Shown one piece after another: positions 8,233 to 16,236 of a stretch of DNA of 55,415 nucleotides. The stretch spans positions 1 through 55,415 of the forward strand of contig NZ_FRBD01000025.1 in NCBI RefSeq assembly GCF_900142525.1, in the 5' to 3' direction. The DNA comes from Xylanibacter ruminicola (GTDB taxonomy: Bacteria; Bacteroidota; Bacteroidia; Bacteroidales; Bacteroidaceae). The notes beneath the pieces are model-generated. The model searched no databases. It was not told the DNA's origin and was given only the letters and a program-made list of their open reading frames with translations. Position numbers and translations under genes: made by a program. How positions within the stretch are numbered: position 1 is the first letter of the stretch; each line of letters begins with the position of its first letter.

Positions 8233-8889
8233 ATGACAAACAATACCCCAAGCCTAGATTTAGTGGAGTTTATCGAGACTCAGATACTCCCCAAATACGC
8301 AGAATTCGATCGTGCCCACAATCTGGAGCACGTAACAAGAGTTATACGTAATTCGCTAGAGTTGATCAGGCCCACAGGAGCTGATACCAATATGGTTTAT
8401 ACCATTGCTGCATACCACGACTTGGGGATGTGCGGACATCGTGCCGACCATCACATCAGAGGTGGAAAAATCCTTGCCACAGATGCCAGACTTAAGAAAT
8501 GGTTCTCGCCCGAACAGATTAAAATTATGAAGGAAGCGGTAGAGGATCATCGCGCATCAGCCAGTCGCAGCCCAAGAACCATCTATGGAAAGATTGTTGC
8601 CGAAGCAGACAGAGACATCGATCCGGATAGAATTATCCGCAGATGCATCCAGTTCGGACTCGCCAACTACCCGGAAAAGACCGAAGAAGAACATTGGGTT
8701 CGATTCAAGGAGCACATGCACAACAAATATTCTAAGGATGGATACATCAAACTATGGATTCCCAATTCGCCAAACGCCAAGCGACTGAGCGAACTGCAGA
8801 ATCTCATAGAACAGCCTCAACAGCTGCGCGAGGCCTTTAATCGTATCTTCCCTGAAGAGGTTGCTATCTTAAATACAGATAGTAAATAG
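8233..8889 (+). CDS. HD-domain phosphohydrolase-like protein
   Basis: A 218-residue cytosolic protein of the HD superfamily of metal-dependent phosphohydrolases. Metal ligands are visible as H33 (NLEHVTRV), H62-D63 (AAYHDLGM), H69 and H73-H74 (GHRADHHIRG) and a late aspartate in EADRDIDPDRI. The natural substrate is unknown; family members act on nucleotides or are orphan enzymes. I start at ATG 8233 because an earlier in-frame TTG at 8209 lies within the promoter -7 box and cannot be in the transcript. The 3' end overlaps a small opposing gene by 26 nt. Confidence 0.82.
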   Translation: MTNNTPSLDLVEFIETQILPKYAEFDRAHNLEHVTRVIRNSLELIRPTGADTNMVYTIAAYHDLGMCGHRADHHIRGGKILATDARLKKWFSPEQIKIMKEAVEDHRASASRSPRTIYGKIVAEADRDIDPDRIIRRCIQFGLANYPEKTEEEHWVRFKEHMHNKYSKDGYIKLWIPNSPNAKRLSELQNLIEQPQQLREAFNRIFPEEVAILNTDSK

Positions 8890-9016
8890 CAGCAAGAGCC
8901 ACTACCATAGCAATCAGAATAGCCGACTTGATGAGACAAGAAGCCACCTTCTTAATCACCAAGAAAGCTACTATGATAGCAACAAGCACAAAAATGTAAT
9001 ATCCTACGTTCTCCAT
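8864..9016 (-). CDS. Small two-helix membrane protein (50 aa)
   Basis: A 50-residue protein starting MENVGYYIFVLVAII, almost entirely two hydrophobic helices separated by a short basic hinge (IKKVASCLIKS). The ATG at 9016 comes 1 nt after the stop codon of the pseudouridine synthase gene, which argues for translational coupling. It then overlaps the 3' end of the convergent HD gene. No family is recognised. The coupled start and coherent membrane pattern make it a credible gene. Confidence 0.62.
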   Translation of the reverse strand: MENVGYYIFVLVAIIVAFLVIKKVASCLIKSAILIAMVVALAAIYYLYLR

Positions 9017-9017
9017 A

Positions 9018-9914
9018 TTACTTGAACAGTTTCTTAAATGCTGTTGGTACAGGTGTCTCAAACTCCATTGGCTCGCCTGTTACAGGATGATGGAAACAGA
9101 GTAGCCATGCATGCAAACACAGACGATGGATAGGATCATCGCCATTGCCATATTTGGGATCACCACAAACCGGATGTCCCATATCTGATGAATGTACACG
9201 AATCTGATTCTTACGACCTGTTTCCAGTTTGAACTCTACCAGCGAATGGTCGGTAGTACGATCCAACACATGATAATGAGTAACAGCATACTTGCCACCA
9301 TTATCAGTGGGTGACGAATAGGTGACGTATGCCTTATTATCCTTCAACCAGTTAGCAATCGTACCCTCATCGTTCTCCATCTCACCAGAACAAACTGCCA
9401 CATAACGACGATCGTAAACTATATCATGCCAGTTATGCTCAAGTATCTGTTCTGTCTCCATATCTTTGGCATATACCATCAGACCGCTAGTATCGCGATC
9501 CAAACGATGAACCACATGGGCAGTACACTTCTGGCGCGATTTCTTGAAATAATCATCAAGCACCGTCTTCACATTCAGCGAAGAGTGACCAGCCGCCATT
9601 GAGAGGATGCCTTCGGCCTTTTCAATCACAATCAGCCATTTATCCTCGTAGACTATCTTGACGTAACGGCTCTTGAAAGAATTCTGGTTACGCTTAGTCT
9701 TACTCACAGCAACCTTCATTCCTGGTTCCAACTGGAAGTCGAACTGGCTAACAGTCTTACCGTTAACCTTGATACCCCTACCCTGCAGAGTCGCCTTGAT
9801 CTTATTGCGACTTTGCTGAACATTCTCTAACAGCCACTCAAGTAGCGGTTTTGATTCATTAACCACCAGGTGCTCATAGTCACCCTCACGATTATAACCT
9901 GAATTGTATCTCAT
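9018..9914 (-). CDS. RluA/RluD-family pseudouridine synthase
   Basis: A 298-residue enzyme converting uridines in structured RNA (rRNA or tRNA) to pseudouridine. An S4 RNA-binding domain covers about residues 20-75 (LEWLLENVQQSRNKIKATL...), and the catalytic domain carries HRLDRDTSG (136-144) with catalytic Asp139. The second signature is ETGRKNQIRVHSSDMGHPVCGD. The exact target cannot be told from sequence. The start is set at ATG 9914; an earlier in-frame TTG is the end of the promoter -7 box. Only 9 nt separate that box from the ATG, so the mRNA is probably nearly leaderless. Confidence 0.9.
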   Translation of the reverse strand: MRYNSGYNREGDYEHLVVNESKPLLEWLLENVQQSRNKIKATLQGRGIKVNGKTVSQFDFQLEPGMKVAVSKTKRNQNSFKSRYVKIVYEDKWLIVIEKAEGILSMAAGHSSLNVKTVLDDYFKKSRQKCTAHVVHRLDRDTSGLMVYAKDMETEQILEHNWHDIVYDRRYVAVCSGEMENDEGTIANWLKDNKAYVTYSSPTDNGGKYAVTHYHVLDRTTDHSLVEFKLETGRKNQIRVHSSDMGHPVCGDPKYGNGDDPIHRLCLHAWLLCFHHPVTGEPMEFETPVPTAFKKLFK

Positions 9915-9923
9915 ATCTGGGTG

Positions 9924-9955
9924 CAAAGTTACGAATAAGTGAGCGATTTTCCAAA
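9924..9955 (-). promoter_or_regulatory. Promoter of the pseudouridine synthase operon
   Basis: Minus strand TTTG (9952-9955), 20 bp, TAACTTTG (9924-9931), an exact fit to the consensus. Confidence 0.7.
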
Positions 9956-9964
9956 TTTATGCAT

Positions 9965-9994
9965 AAAAAAACCGCAGATTCGGAAATCTGCGGT
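9965..9994 (-). terminator. Terminator after uxaC
   Basis: A 10-bp perfect stem ACCGCAGATT/AATCTGCGGT (9971-9980 with 9985-9994), 4-nt loop, followed on the minus strand by TTTTTT. This is a classic intrinsic terminator 12 nt past the uxaC stop. Confidence 0.88.
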
Positions 9995-10006
9995 CATTTT
10001 TATGAT

Positions 10007-11413
10007 TTAATAGAACTTGAAATAACGGCGGGCGTTGTTGTAACTGATATCCTCAACCATTCGTCCAAGAATCTCCATATCGCATGGCAGCAATCCCTTT
10101 TCAACATCATTACCCAGGAGGTTGCAGAGGATACGGCGGAAGTACTCATGACGAGGATAGCTCAAGAACGAGCGACTATCAGTCAACATTCCTACGAAAC
10201 GGCTCAGCAGACCAAGTACAGAAAGGGCATTCATCTGACGGACCATACCATCCATCTGATCATTGAACCACCAACCTGAACCGAACTGAATCTTTCCTGG
10301 CTCACCACCCTGGAAGTTTCCAAGCATAGTAGCAATCATCTCGTTAGCGCAAGGATTCAGAGTATATAATATGGTGCGCGTAAGCTTATCCTTCATATTC
10401 AACTTATTCAAGAATGATGACATAGCCTTAGCGGTATTGAATTCACCAATAGAATCGAAACCTGTATCAGGACCAAGGGCATTGAACATCTTGGTATTGT
10501 TATCGCGGATAGCTCCGTAGTGGAACTGCTGTGTCCAATCAGAATCAGCATCCATCTCAGCCATAACAGTCAAGAAACAGTTCTTGAACTGACGAACCTC
10601 AAGTTTAGAAAGCTGCAATCCACGCATAGCCTTTTCGAAGATGGTTTCAATCTGAGAATCGGTATACTCTTCATCGTAGAACTCTTCGATACCATGGTCA
10701 GAGAGTTTACAGCCGTTCTCAGCAAAGAAGTCGTGACGCTTCTTGAGTGCATCTACCATATCAGCAAACTTAGTAATGGTTACGCCACTCACCTCACCCA
10801 GCTGCTCAACATATTTTGAGAAATCAGCCTTCTCAATATTCATAGCCTTGTCAGGGCGCCATGCAGGAATCATCATAGGATCATCCTTTGCCTTGCTCTT
10901 GGCATACTCAATGTGGTTATGCAGATCATCAACAGGATCGTCGGTAGTACATACACACTCTACATTGTAATGCTTCATCAGGCCACGAGCTGAGAACTCA
11001 GGCTGCTGCAGTTTCTCATTACACTCGTCAAAGATCTCACGAGCTGTTTTTGGCGAAAGCTGCTTGGTGATACCGAAAGCAGTCTTCAGCTCCAAGTGAG
11101 TCCAGTGATAAAGCGGATTGCGGAAAGTATAAGGAACAGTCTCGGCCCACTTCTCAAACTTCTCCCAGTCGCTAGTGTCCTTACCTGTACAGTATTTCTC
11201 ATCGATACCATTGGTACGCATAGCACGCCACTTGTAGTGGTCGCCACCCAGCCAAAGCTCGGTAATACTCTTAAACTTGTGGTCTTTAGCCACCATTTCA
11301 GGAATGAGATGACAATGATAGTCGATAATAGGCATTTTAGCCGCATGATTGTGATAAAGGTCCTGAGCCACCTGGGTCTCCAGAACGAAATTATCGTCAT
11401 TGAATTGCTTCAT
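10007..11413 (-). CDS. uxaC: Glucuronate/uronate isomerase
   Basis: UxaC interconverts D-glucuronate/D-fructuronate and D-galacturonate/D-tagaturonate, the entry step for hexuronates from pectin and other plant polymers. The 468-residue length matches the family. The metal-binding IDYHCHL (near residue 29) and the C-terminal SWRHEYFRR-like motif (here LSYPRHEYFRRIL) are present. The start is ATG 11413 (MKQFNDDNFVLE); a longer upstream reading frame would run through the promoter. It is a single gene with its own terminator, divergent from ansA, and no other uronate genes are in the window. Confidence 0.95.
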   Translation of the reverse strand: MKQFNDDNFVLETQVAQDLYHNHAAKMPIIDYHCHLIPEMVAKDHKFKSITELWLGGDHYKWRAMRTNGIDEKYCTGKDTSDWEKFEKWAETVPYTFRNPLYHWTHLELKTAFGITKQLSPKTAREIFDECNEKLQQPEFSARGLMKHYNVECVCTTDDPVDDLHNHIEYAKSKAKDDPMMIPAWRPDKAMNIEKADFSKYVEQLGEVSGVTITKFADMVDALKKRHDFFAENGCKLSDHGIEEFYDEEYTDSQIETIFEKAMRGLQLSKLEVRQFKNCFLTVMAEMDADSDWTQQFHYGAIRDNNTKMFNALGPDTGFDSIGEFNTAKAMSSFLNKLNMKDKLTRTILYTLNPCANEMIATMLGNFQGGEPGKIQFGSGWWFNDQMDGMVRQMNALSVLGLLSRFVGMLTDSRSFLSYPRHEYFRRILCNLLGNDVEKGLLPCDMEILGRMVEDISYNNARRYFKFY

Positions 11414-11450
11414 AATTTTATTTGTTAATAGGTTCTGCTTAAATTTTTTG

Positions 11451-11458
11451 CAAAGATA
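11451..11458 (-). promoter_or_regulatory. uxaC promoter -7 element
   Basis: Minus strand TATCTTTG, 37 nt before the uxaC ATG. It is mirror-symmetric with the ansA -7 box at 11482-11489. Confidence 0.6.
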
Positions 11459-11481
11459 CAGAAAATCTCGAATAAAAACAC

Positions 11482-11489
11482 TATCTTTG
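11482..11489 (+). promoter_or_regulatory. ansA promoter -7 element
   Basis: TATCTTTG, 22 nt before the ansA ATG. Only 23 bp separate it from the opposing uxaC -7 box, so the -33 regions overlap. Confidence 0.6.
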
Positions 11490-11511
11490 CAGAAAAATTG
11501 AAACGTAAACG

Positions 11512-12549
11512 ATGACGTACCGTAGTAAAGTCCTCCTCGTATACACTGGAGGCACCATAGGAATGAATCGGAACCCACGTACAGGAGCACTGGAGCCTTT
11601 CGATTTCGAACACCTATTATATAATGTACCTGAACTCAAGCAGTTTGACATTACCATTGAGACATACCAGTTTAACCCTCCAATCGATTCAAGCGATATG
11701 TCACCACGCATGTGGACAGACATTTCACATTGCATAGCCGACCACTATGATCTATATGATGGTTTCGTGGTACTGCATGGAACAGACACGATGGCTTATA
11801 CCGCCTCTGCCCTATCCTATATGCTTGAGAACCTGACAAAACCCGTTATCTTCACAGGTTCGCAGTTGCCTATTGGACAGTTAAGAACTGATGGTAAGGA
11901 GAATCTGATTACTGCTGTTGAGATTGCCGCAGCCAAGGACCGTGAGGGTCATGCATTAGTTCCTGAGGTAGGCATCTATTTCGGAGGTCACCTGTTGCGT
12001 GGTAATCGAACCACCAAGCAGAGCGCAGAAGAGTTTAATGCCTTCGAATCGTTCAACTATCCCCATCTGGTTGATGCAGGTGTGAACATCACCTATCATC
12101 GTGACCGTATTCTGAAACCAGAATGGGACAAGCCGATGACTCCCCACTTCCGATTGGATAATAACGTCATTATTTTCTCCCTCTTCCCTGGCATCCGCGA
12201 AGATCTGATTCGCCATATCATCCATACGCCCAACCTGAAAGCCATTGTGATGCGTACATTCGGTAGTGGCAATGCACCTCAGCATCCTTGGTTATTAAAT
12301 GCACTTCGTGAAGGAACACGTAATGGAAAAGTCATAGTGAATATCAGTCAATGTATGCAAGGAGCTGTAGAGATGAGCCGTTACGATTGCGGCTACCATC
12401 TGCAGGAGGCTGGTGTGATAAGCGGACGCGATTCTACAGTAGAAGCGGCCGTAACAAAACTGATGTTCCTACAATCACACTTCCCCGATGATCCGGACAC
12501 GGTACGAAAGTACATGCAAATGAGTATCCGAGGCGAAATAACGTATTAA
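11512..12549 (+). CDS. ansA: Type I (cytoplasmic) L-asparaginase
   Basis: Hydrolyses L-asparagine to aspartate and ammonia. The 345-residue protein has both active-site signatures: VYTGGTIGM (residues 10-18, nucleophilic threonine T15) and HGTDTM (89-94, second threonine T91 with D92). It has no signal peptide, which fits the low-affinity cytoplasmic type I enzyme rather than the periplasmic type II. It is a monocistronic gene with its own promoter, and its stop codon directly abuts the stop of nrdG on the other strand. Confidence 0.94.
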   Translation: MTYRSKVLLVYTGGTIGMNRNPRTGALEPFDFEHLLYNVPELKQFDITIETYQFNPPIDSSDMSPRMWTDISHCIADHYDLYDGFVVLHGTDTMAYTASALSYMLENLTKPVIFTGSQLPIGQLRTDGKENLITAVEIAAAKDREGHALVPEVGIYFGGHLLRGNRTTKQSAEEFNAFESFNYPHLVDAGVNITYHRDRILKPEWDKPMTPHFRLDNNVIIFSLFPGIREDLIRHIIHTPNLKAIVMRTFGSGNAPQHPWLLNALREGTRNGKVIVNISQCMQGAVEMSRYDCGYHLQEAGVISGRDSTVEAAVTKLMFLQSHFPDDPDTVRKYMQMSIRGEITY

Positions 12550-13017
12550 TTACTGACGCCAAAAGCGTGAGGTGATATCTTCAAAGGTTCCATCGTCTTT
12601 CTGTCGATAGAGCCTTTGATTCGTTTTGGGATTCTTGAGCGGACCCAGATGTTTGATAAAGGGACCTATCTTAATGTAATCAAAATCACGCTTATTAATG
12701 ACAGACGATATAATTGTCTTACCACTATACCAGGCTACCTTAAATTCAGGATGCTCCTCGTGAATATACAAAGCCAACTGATTTACTGCTTTCGGATCGG
12801 CATCACCTCCCATAAACGATATACATGTGATATCAGTACCAAACTTATCAACAAAAGCATCGATAGCATGAGTATCAAGTGGAAGACCTATATCATCCCA
12901 AAGATAATAACTATGACACCCAGGACAATGACACGGGCAATTACTAATGTTAATTGCCAGTGTCACTTCGTCGGGTATCTCTTGAAAAACTATTCCTGTG
13001 TTTACGTATTTCAGCAT
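12550..13017 (-). CDS. nrdG: Anaerobic ribonucleotide reductase activating protein
   Basis: NrdG is the radical-SAM activase that installs the glycyl radical on NrdD. The 155-residue protein carries the cluster-binding CxxxCxxC as CPCHCPGC (near residues 28-35), followed by a typical small radical-SAM barrel. The start codon overlaps the nrdD stop by 7 nt (13011-13017), so the two are translationally coupled. Tail-to-tail contact with ansA leaves no room for a terminator between them. Confidence 0.95.
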   Translation of the reverse strand: MLKYVNTGIVFQEIPDEVTLAINISNCPCHCPGCHSYYLWDDIGLPLDTHAIDAFVDKFGTDITCISFMGGDADPKAVNQLALYIHEEHPEFKVAWYSGKTIISSVINKRDFDYIKIGPFIKHLGPLKNPKTNQRLYRQKDDGTFEDITSRFWRQ

Positions 13018-15116
13018 AGTTTATTCTGTCCTGCGTAATAGCGGCGAGATGCCTCCTCCTGACGGGCCTGAGAGAAGTTGCTGACGCGCTTGAGATAGCC
13101 GATAATACGGGTCATGTAGTCTACATTCTTAGAGTGGCAATGTGGGCACTCCTTCAGATAGCGCTTGTCAATATGACCGCACTCATTACATACCGTGTTA
13201 GGAATATTGAATGTAAAGTAGTTACATCCCTCCTTGGCGGCCACCTTCAACAAGTGCAGATACTGCTCCTTTGAAAGATGCTCATCAAGATTCATATGCA
13301 GAGCCGATCCACCAGTAAGATGCTCAATATATGGTGCACCATGCAACTTAAACTTATCGATGATAGTCAACGAATCGTCCTCAACAACATAGAAATAGCT
13401 GTTATAGCAGTCGCGTGGAACAAAGTATCCGTCCTCACGATCCCACTTAGCATGCTTAACACCTACGTTCTCTGCAGGAATCATCTCACAGTTAAACATC
13501 ACATCCTTTGTACGATACTGACGGTTGTACTTCTCAATCAGTCCGAGGATGCCCTGAACAAAGTGCAGATAATCATCGTTTGGTGTTATCTTAAGTCCCA
13601 TAAACTCGGCTGCCTCTACCAATCCGTTGATACCGATGGTAAGATACTGACGACCGATATTGATATAGCCAGCGTCGAACAGAGGCAGCATACCATTCTC
13701 CTGCAACTCTTTCAGGTTCTCATTGTAGGCCAGCTGCACCTTGTGGCAGAGATCAATCACATGACTCAGGTATTCCAGATAATCCTGATTGTGGTTAACT
13801 GCATACTGAATACAACGGTTCAGGTTAATTGTGAGCACACTCTTAGAACCTGTACTTACGCCACCAGCACCAAGGGTATAGCTGAATCCGTTATCGGTAA
13901 TCTCGTTACGCAGACGACAGCAGCTTGACAATGAATCGGCATTATCACTCATATAGGTGAAGAACGAGTGACCCTCGGCATACATCTCAGCAGTAAAGTC
14001 GCCCCACTCCTTATCCTTGCACTCGCCATTCTCATCAACCAGCAGCGCCATGGTCTCAACGGGGAATGTGAGCAGAGTCTTGGTACGCTCAAGATTGAAC
14101 CACTTCATGAAGCGCTTCTGCAACCAAGAAAGACCTTCCCAGTCGGGCTTAGAGCCATCGGGGAAGTAGAACTCTCCGAAGATACTCTCGAAATAATACT
14201 TATCGTAATAGGCGATGTTCCAGAACACAGCCTGATAATTACGTGCACCAGTAGGCTGATTCAGGGTATAGACAATCTGCTCGAAATAATCAGTAACAAT
14301 CTTATCGATAGTACGCTGCTTCAGACTCAGGTCTGCCTGATCGTTAGCGCGCTTGTAGTAATCCAGTCCGTACTCCTTACCCATGAAATAGTTCATGTAC
14401 ATCAGGAACTCAGGAGTAGCACAAGCACCACTCAACATGGAGCTAACCATAAACACCATATTAACAAAGCCACCAGCAAACGACTTCATGTTGGTTGGTG
14501 CAGTTGAATTTCCACCAATAGCGATAGTACCACCAATCAACCAAGGATACATGGTGATTGAAGCACAATAGTTTGCCAACGATGTCTCGTCGTTCTTATA
14601 TATAAAGTGGTGAGTCAGTTTATCGATGTACTCATCCGCCAACTGCTTGCCGTACATCTTTTTAATACGATCAGTCAGAAGTCGACGATTCAGACGAATG
14701 AAGTTTGACTTTGGCAACTCGCCAATCAGCGTTGCAATATTCTTATGCTCTACATTAGCATTAGCATCATACTTTGAACCGGTTGCAGCATTTACCGATT
14801 CGCAATACTCAGAAAGGAAAACCATCTTTTCCAGAGTTTCACGATCTTCAGAGTGAGTCTGTCGATAGAGGATGAACGACTTAGCTACCTTGTAATATCC
14901 TTCGCGCATCAGAGCTTCCTCCACTTGGTTCTGGATATCCTCTACGGTAATGTTGTCGTGCATGTCAAGATGATTAAGGATCTTAGATACGATTGCCAGG
15001 TCTGCTGGTTCTTGAACACTTTCGAATGCCTTTACAATAGCATTCATAATCTTGTCAAGTGAGAAAAGGTCTTTTGAACCGTCTCGTTTAGTGATGGTAA
15101 AGTTTTTAATTTCCAT
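13011..15116 (-). CDS. nrdD: Anaerobic ribonucleoside-triphosphate reductase
   Basis: Class III ribonucleotide reductase, which makes deoxyribonucleotides without oxygen using a glycyl radical. The 701-residue protein has an N-terminal ATP-cone (ITKRDGSKDLFSLDKIMNAI, from residue 5), the catalytic barrel, a C-terminal zinc site (CNECG...CPHC) and a glycyl-radical site near the end (RIIGYLKR). The start is ATG 15116 (MEIKNFTITKRDG); the reading frame upstream is open only through low-complexity leader and past the promoter. It forms an operon with nrdG. The approximately 110-nt leader contains a long imperfect hairpin (15164-15222). Confidence 0.95.
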   Translation of the reverse strand: MEIKNFTITKRDGSKDLFSLDKIMNAIVKAFESVQEPADLAIVSKILNHLDMHDNITVEDIQNQVEEALMREGYYKVAKSFILYRQTHSEDRETLEKMVFLSEYCESVNAATGSKYDANANVEHKNIATLIGELPKSNFIRLNRRLLTDRIKKMYGKQLADEYIDKLTHHFIYKNDETSLANYCASITMYPWLIGGTIAIGGNSTAPTNMKSFAGGFVNMVFMVSSMLSGACATPEFLMYMNYFMGKEYGLDYYKRANDQADLSLKQRTIDKIVTDYFEQIVYTLNQPTGARNYQAVFWNIAYYDKYYFESIFGEFYFPDGSKPDWEGLSWLQKRFMKWFNLERTKTLLTFPVETMALLVDENGECKDKEWGDFTAEMYAEGHSFFTYMSDNADSLSSCCRLRNEITDNGFSYTLGAGGVSTGSKSVLTINLNRCIQYAVNHNQDYLEYLSHVIDLCHKVQLAYNENLKELQENGMLPLFDAGYINIGRQYLTIGINGLVEAAEFMGLKITPNDDYLHFVQGILGLIEKYNRQYRTKDVMFNCEMIPAENVGVKHAKWDREDGYFVPRDCYNSYFYVVEDDSLTIIDKFKLHGAPYIEHLTGGSALHMNLDEHLSKEQYLHLLKVAAKEGCNYFTFNIPNTVCNECGHIDKRYLKECPHCHSKNVDYMTRIIGYLKRVSNFSQARQEEASRRYYAGQNKLC

Positions 15117-15163
15117 TTGTTGCTTATATTTTTTTAAGTTTACTATCTCTCTCTTTTTTTCAG

Positions 15164-15222
15164 TTTTCTTTTTTTGGAAACTTTTTTGTTTTTTAATTCG
15201 GAAAAGTTTTCCAAAAAGAAAA
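15164..15222 (-). repeat. Long imperfect hairpin in the nrdD leader
   Basis: A 21-bp segment (15164-15184, core CTTTTTTTGGAAACTTT) is repeated inverted at 15203-15222 (AAAGTTTTCCAAAAAG core). The two arms can pair along about 19 bp with small bulges around an 18-nt loop. In the minus-strand mRNA this sits between the transcription start and the nrdD ATG. A third copy in the same orientation as the first is at 15464-15483. Confidence 0.7.
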
Positions 15223-15236
15223 TCCGAATTCGGTTG

Positions 15237-15244
15237 CAAAGATA
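15237..15244 (-). promoter_or_regulatory. nrdD-nrdG promoter -7 element
   Basis: Minus strand TATCTTTG. No good TTTG is found 19-21 bp upstream, so an activator may be needed. The half-site cluster at 15294-15358 is 50 bp and more upstream. Confidence 0.6.
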
Positions 15245-15293
15245 CTAAAATTACACAAACTAGCATTATATGATTCAATAAAAAAACTACAAA

Positions 15294-15358
15294 AGAATGT
15301 TAATAGCAATTCAACATTCTCTAACTTCAAATTATAACATTCTGATTTTCAGAATATT
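15294..15358. promoter_or_regulatory. Cluster of four AGAATRTT/AACATTCT half-sites
   Basis: AGAATGTT (15294-15301), AACATTCT (15313-15320), AACATTCT (15336-15343) and AGAATATT (15351-15358). The first two form a perfect 8-bp inverted repeat with an 11-nt spacer; the last two form a hairpin ATTCTGA-TTT-TCAGAAT. Placement between two redox-related genes suggests operators for a shared regulator, which is inference only. Confidence 0.5.
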
Positions 15359-15587
15359 AATACAGAAACCACCAAAACACACGACAACATACCGCCATTC
15401 CCAAAAGTAAACCCAGATATTACAAACAAGCAAAAACATAATTCTTCATAAACCGGAACAAGATTTTCTTTTTTGGAAACTTTGATTTATAAACGAGAGC
15501 AAAAGCTTCCAATTTTATCAAACTTCACCTACTCAATATATATACACGCGCGTACCTTATCCTATATTACATAAAAGTAGTTAAATA

Positions 15588-15619
15588 TTTGTAGATTTGA
15601 AAATAAAGTTGTATCTTTG
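15588..15619 (+). promoter_or_regulatory. Rubrerythrin promoter
   Basis: TTTG (15588-15591), 20 bp, TATCTTTG (15612-15619), 38 nt before the ATG. Confidence 0.7.
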
Positions 15620-15657
15620 CCCCTGAATACATAATATATAAACTAAACAATACAATT

Positions 15658-16200
15658 ATGAAAGAACTGAAAGGAACAAAAACAGAAAAGAACCTGCAGG
15701 AAGCATTTGCAGGTGAGTCAATGGCACGCAACAAGTACACCTACTGGGCATCAAAAGCCAAGAAGGATGGATTTGTACAGATAGCAAACATCTTTGAAGA
15801 AACTGCAGCTAACGAAAAAGAGCATGCAAAGATGTGGTTCAAACTGCTGGAAGGCGGTGGCATCAAGACTACTCTCGAAAACCTTGAGGCAGCTGCCAAT
15901 GGTGAGAACTATGAGTGGACCGACATGTATGCCCGTATGGCTAAAGAGGCCCGTGAGGAGGGATTCAACGAAATTGCCATCAAATTCGAACTTGTTGCTA
16001 AAGTCGAGGCAGAACATGAGGCCCGTTATCGCAAGCTTCTTGACAATGTGAAGAAGGAGCGTGTATTCTCAAAAGAGAACGATGTCATCTGGCAGTGTTC
16101 AAACTGCGGTCACATCGTTATCGGAAAGAAAGCGCCACAAATATGCCCCGTATGCGATCATCCGCAGGCATACTTCCAGGTAAAAGCAGAAAATTATTAA
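15658..16200 (+). CDS. rbr: Rubrerythrin
   Basis: A peroxide-reducing non-haem iron protein that protects anaerobes from oxygen and H2O2. The 180 residues comprise a four-helix di-iron domain with glutamate ligands (E20 in AGESMARN, E53 with H56 in NEKEHAK, and a second E-x-x-H in VEAEHEARY), then a C-terminal rubredoxin-like Fe(Cys)4 site with C147, C150, C163 and C166 (CSNCG...[11 protein letters not shown]). It is transcribed alone. Its promoter shares an intergenic region with the divergent nrdDG operon, and a hairpin element follows directly. Confidence 0.96.
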   Translation: MKELKGTKTEKNLQEAFAGESMARNKYTYWASKAKKDGFVQIANIFEETAANEKEHAKMWFKLLEGGGIKTTLENLEAAANGENYEWTDMYARMAKEAREEGFNEIAIKFELVAKVEAEHEARYRKLLDNVKKERVFSKENDVIWQCSNCGHIVIGKKAPQICPVCDHPQAYFQVKAENY

Positions 16201-16202
16201 AG

Positions 16203-16236
16203 TCCCCTATCCCCTCCTAAACAGGAGGGGAATACT
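16203..16236. repeat. GC-rich palindromic repeat, copy A (also terminator-like)
   Basis: CCCCTCCT (16211-16218), loop AAAC, AGGAGGGG (16223-16230), flanked by TCCCCTAT and AATACT. Shared flanks with the copy at 18382-18416 (CCCTAkCCCCTCC and GGGGAATACT) show one family. It lies between the convergent rbr and wecB-like genes, ending in the latter's stop codon, and could terminate both. Confidence 0.75.

Larger units (their letters stand above)
15117..15657. other. Intergenic region between nrdD and rubrerythrin (541 bp)
   Basis: No protein-coding gene is seen. From left to right it holds the nrdD leader hairpin (15164-15222), the nrdD -7 box (15237-15244), four AACATTCT/AGAATRTT half-sites (15294-15358), about 100 bp of featureless AT-rich sequence, a third copy of the 20-bp motif (15464-15483) and the rubrerythrin promoter (15588-15619). 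Confidence 0.75.

Noticed and set aside
11414..11590. N-terminal extension of uxaC by 59 residues
   Set aside because: It would read through the promoters of uxaC and ansA; ATG 11413 gives the normal family length of 468.
15117..15278. N-terminal extension of nrdD by 54 residues
   Set aside because: Low-complexity, lies across the leader hairpin and the -7 box; the ATP-cone begins right after ATG 15116.
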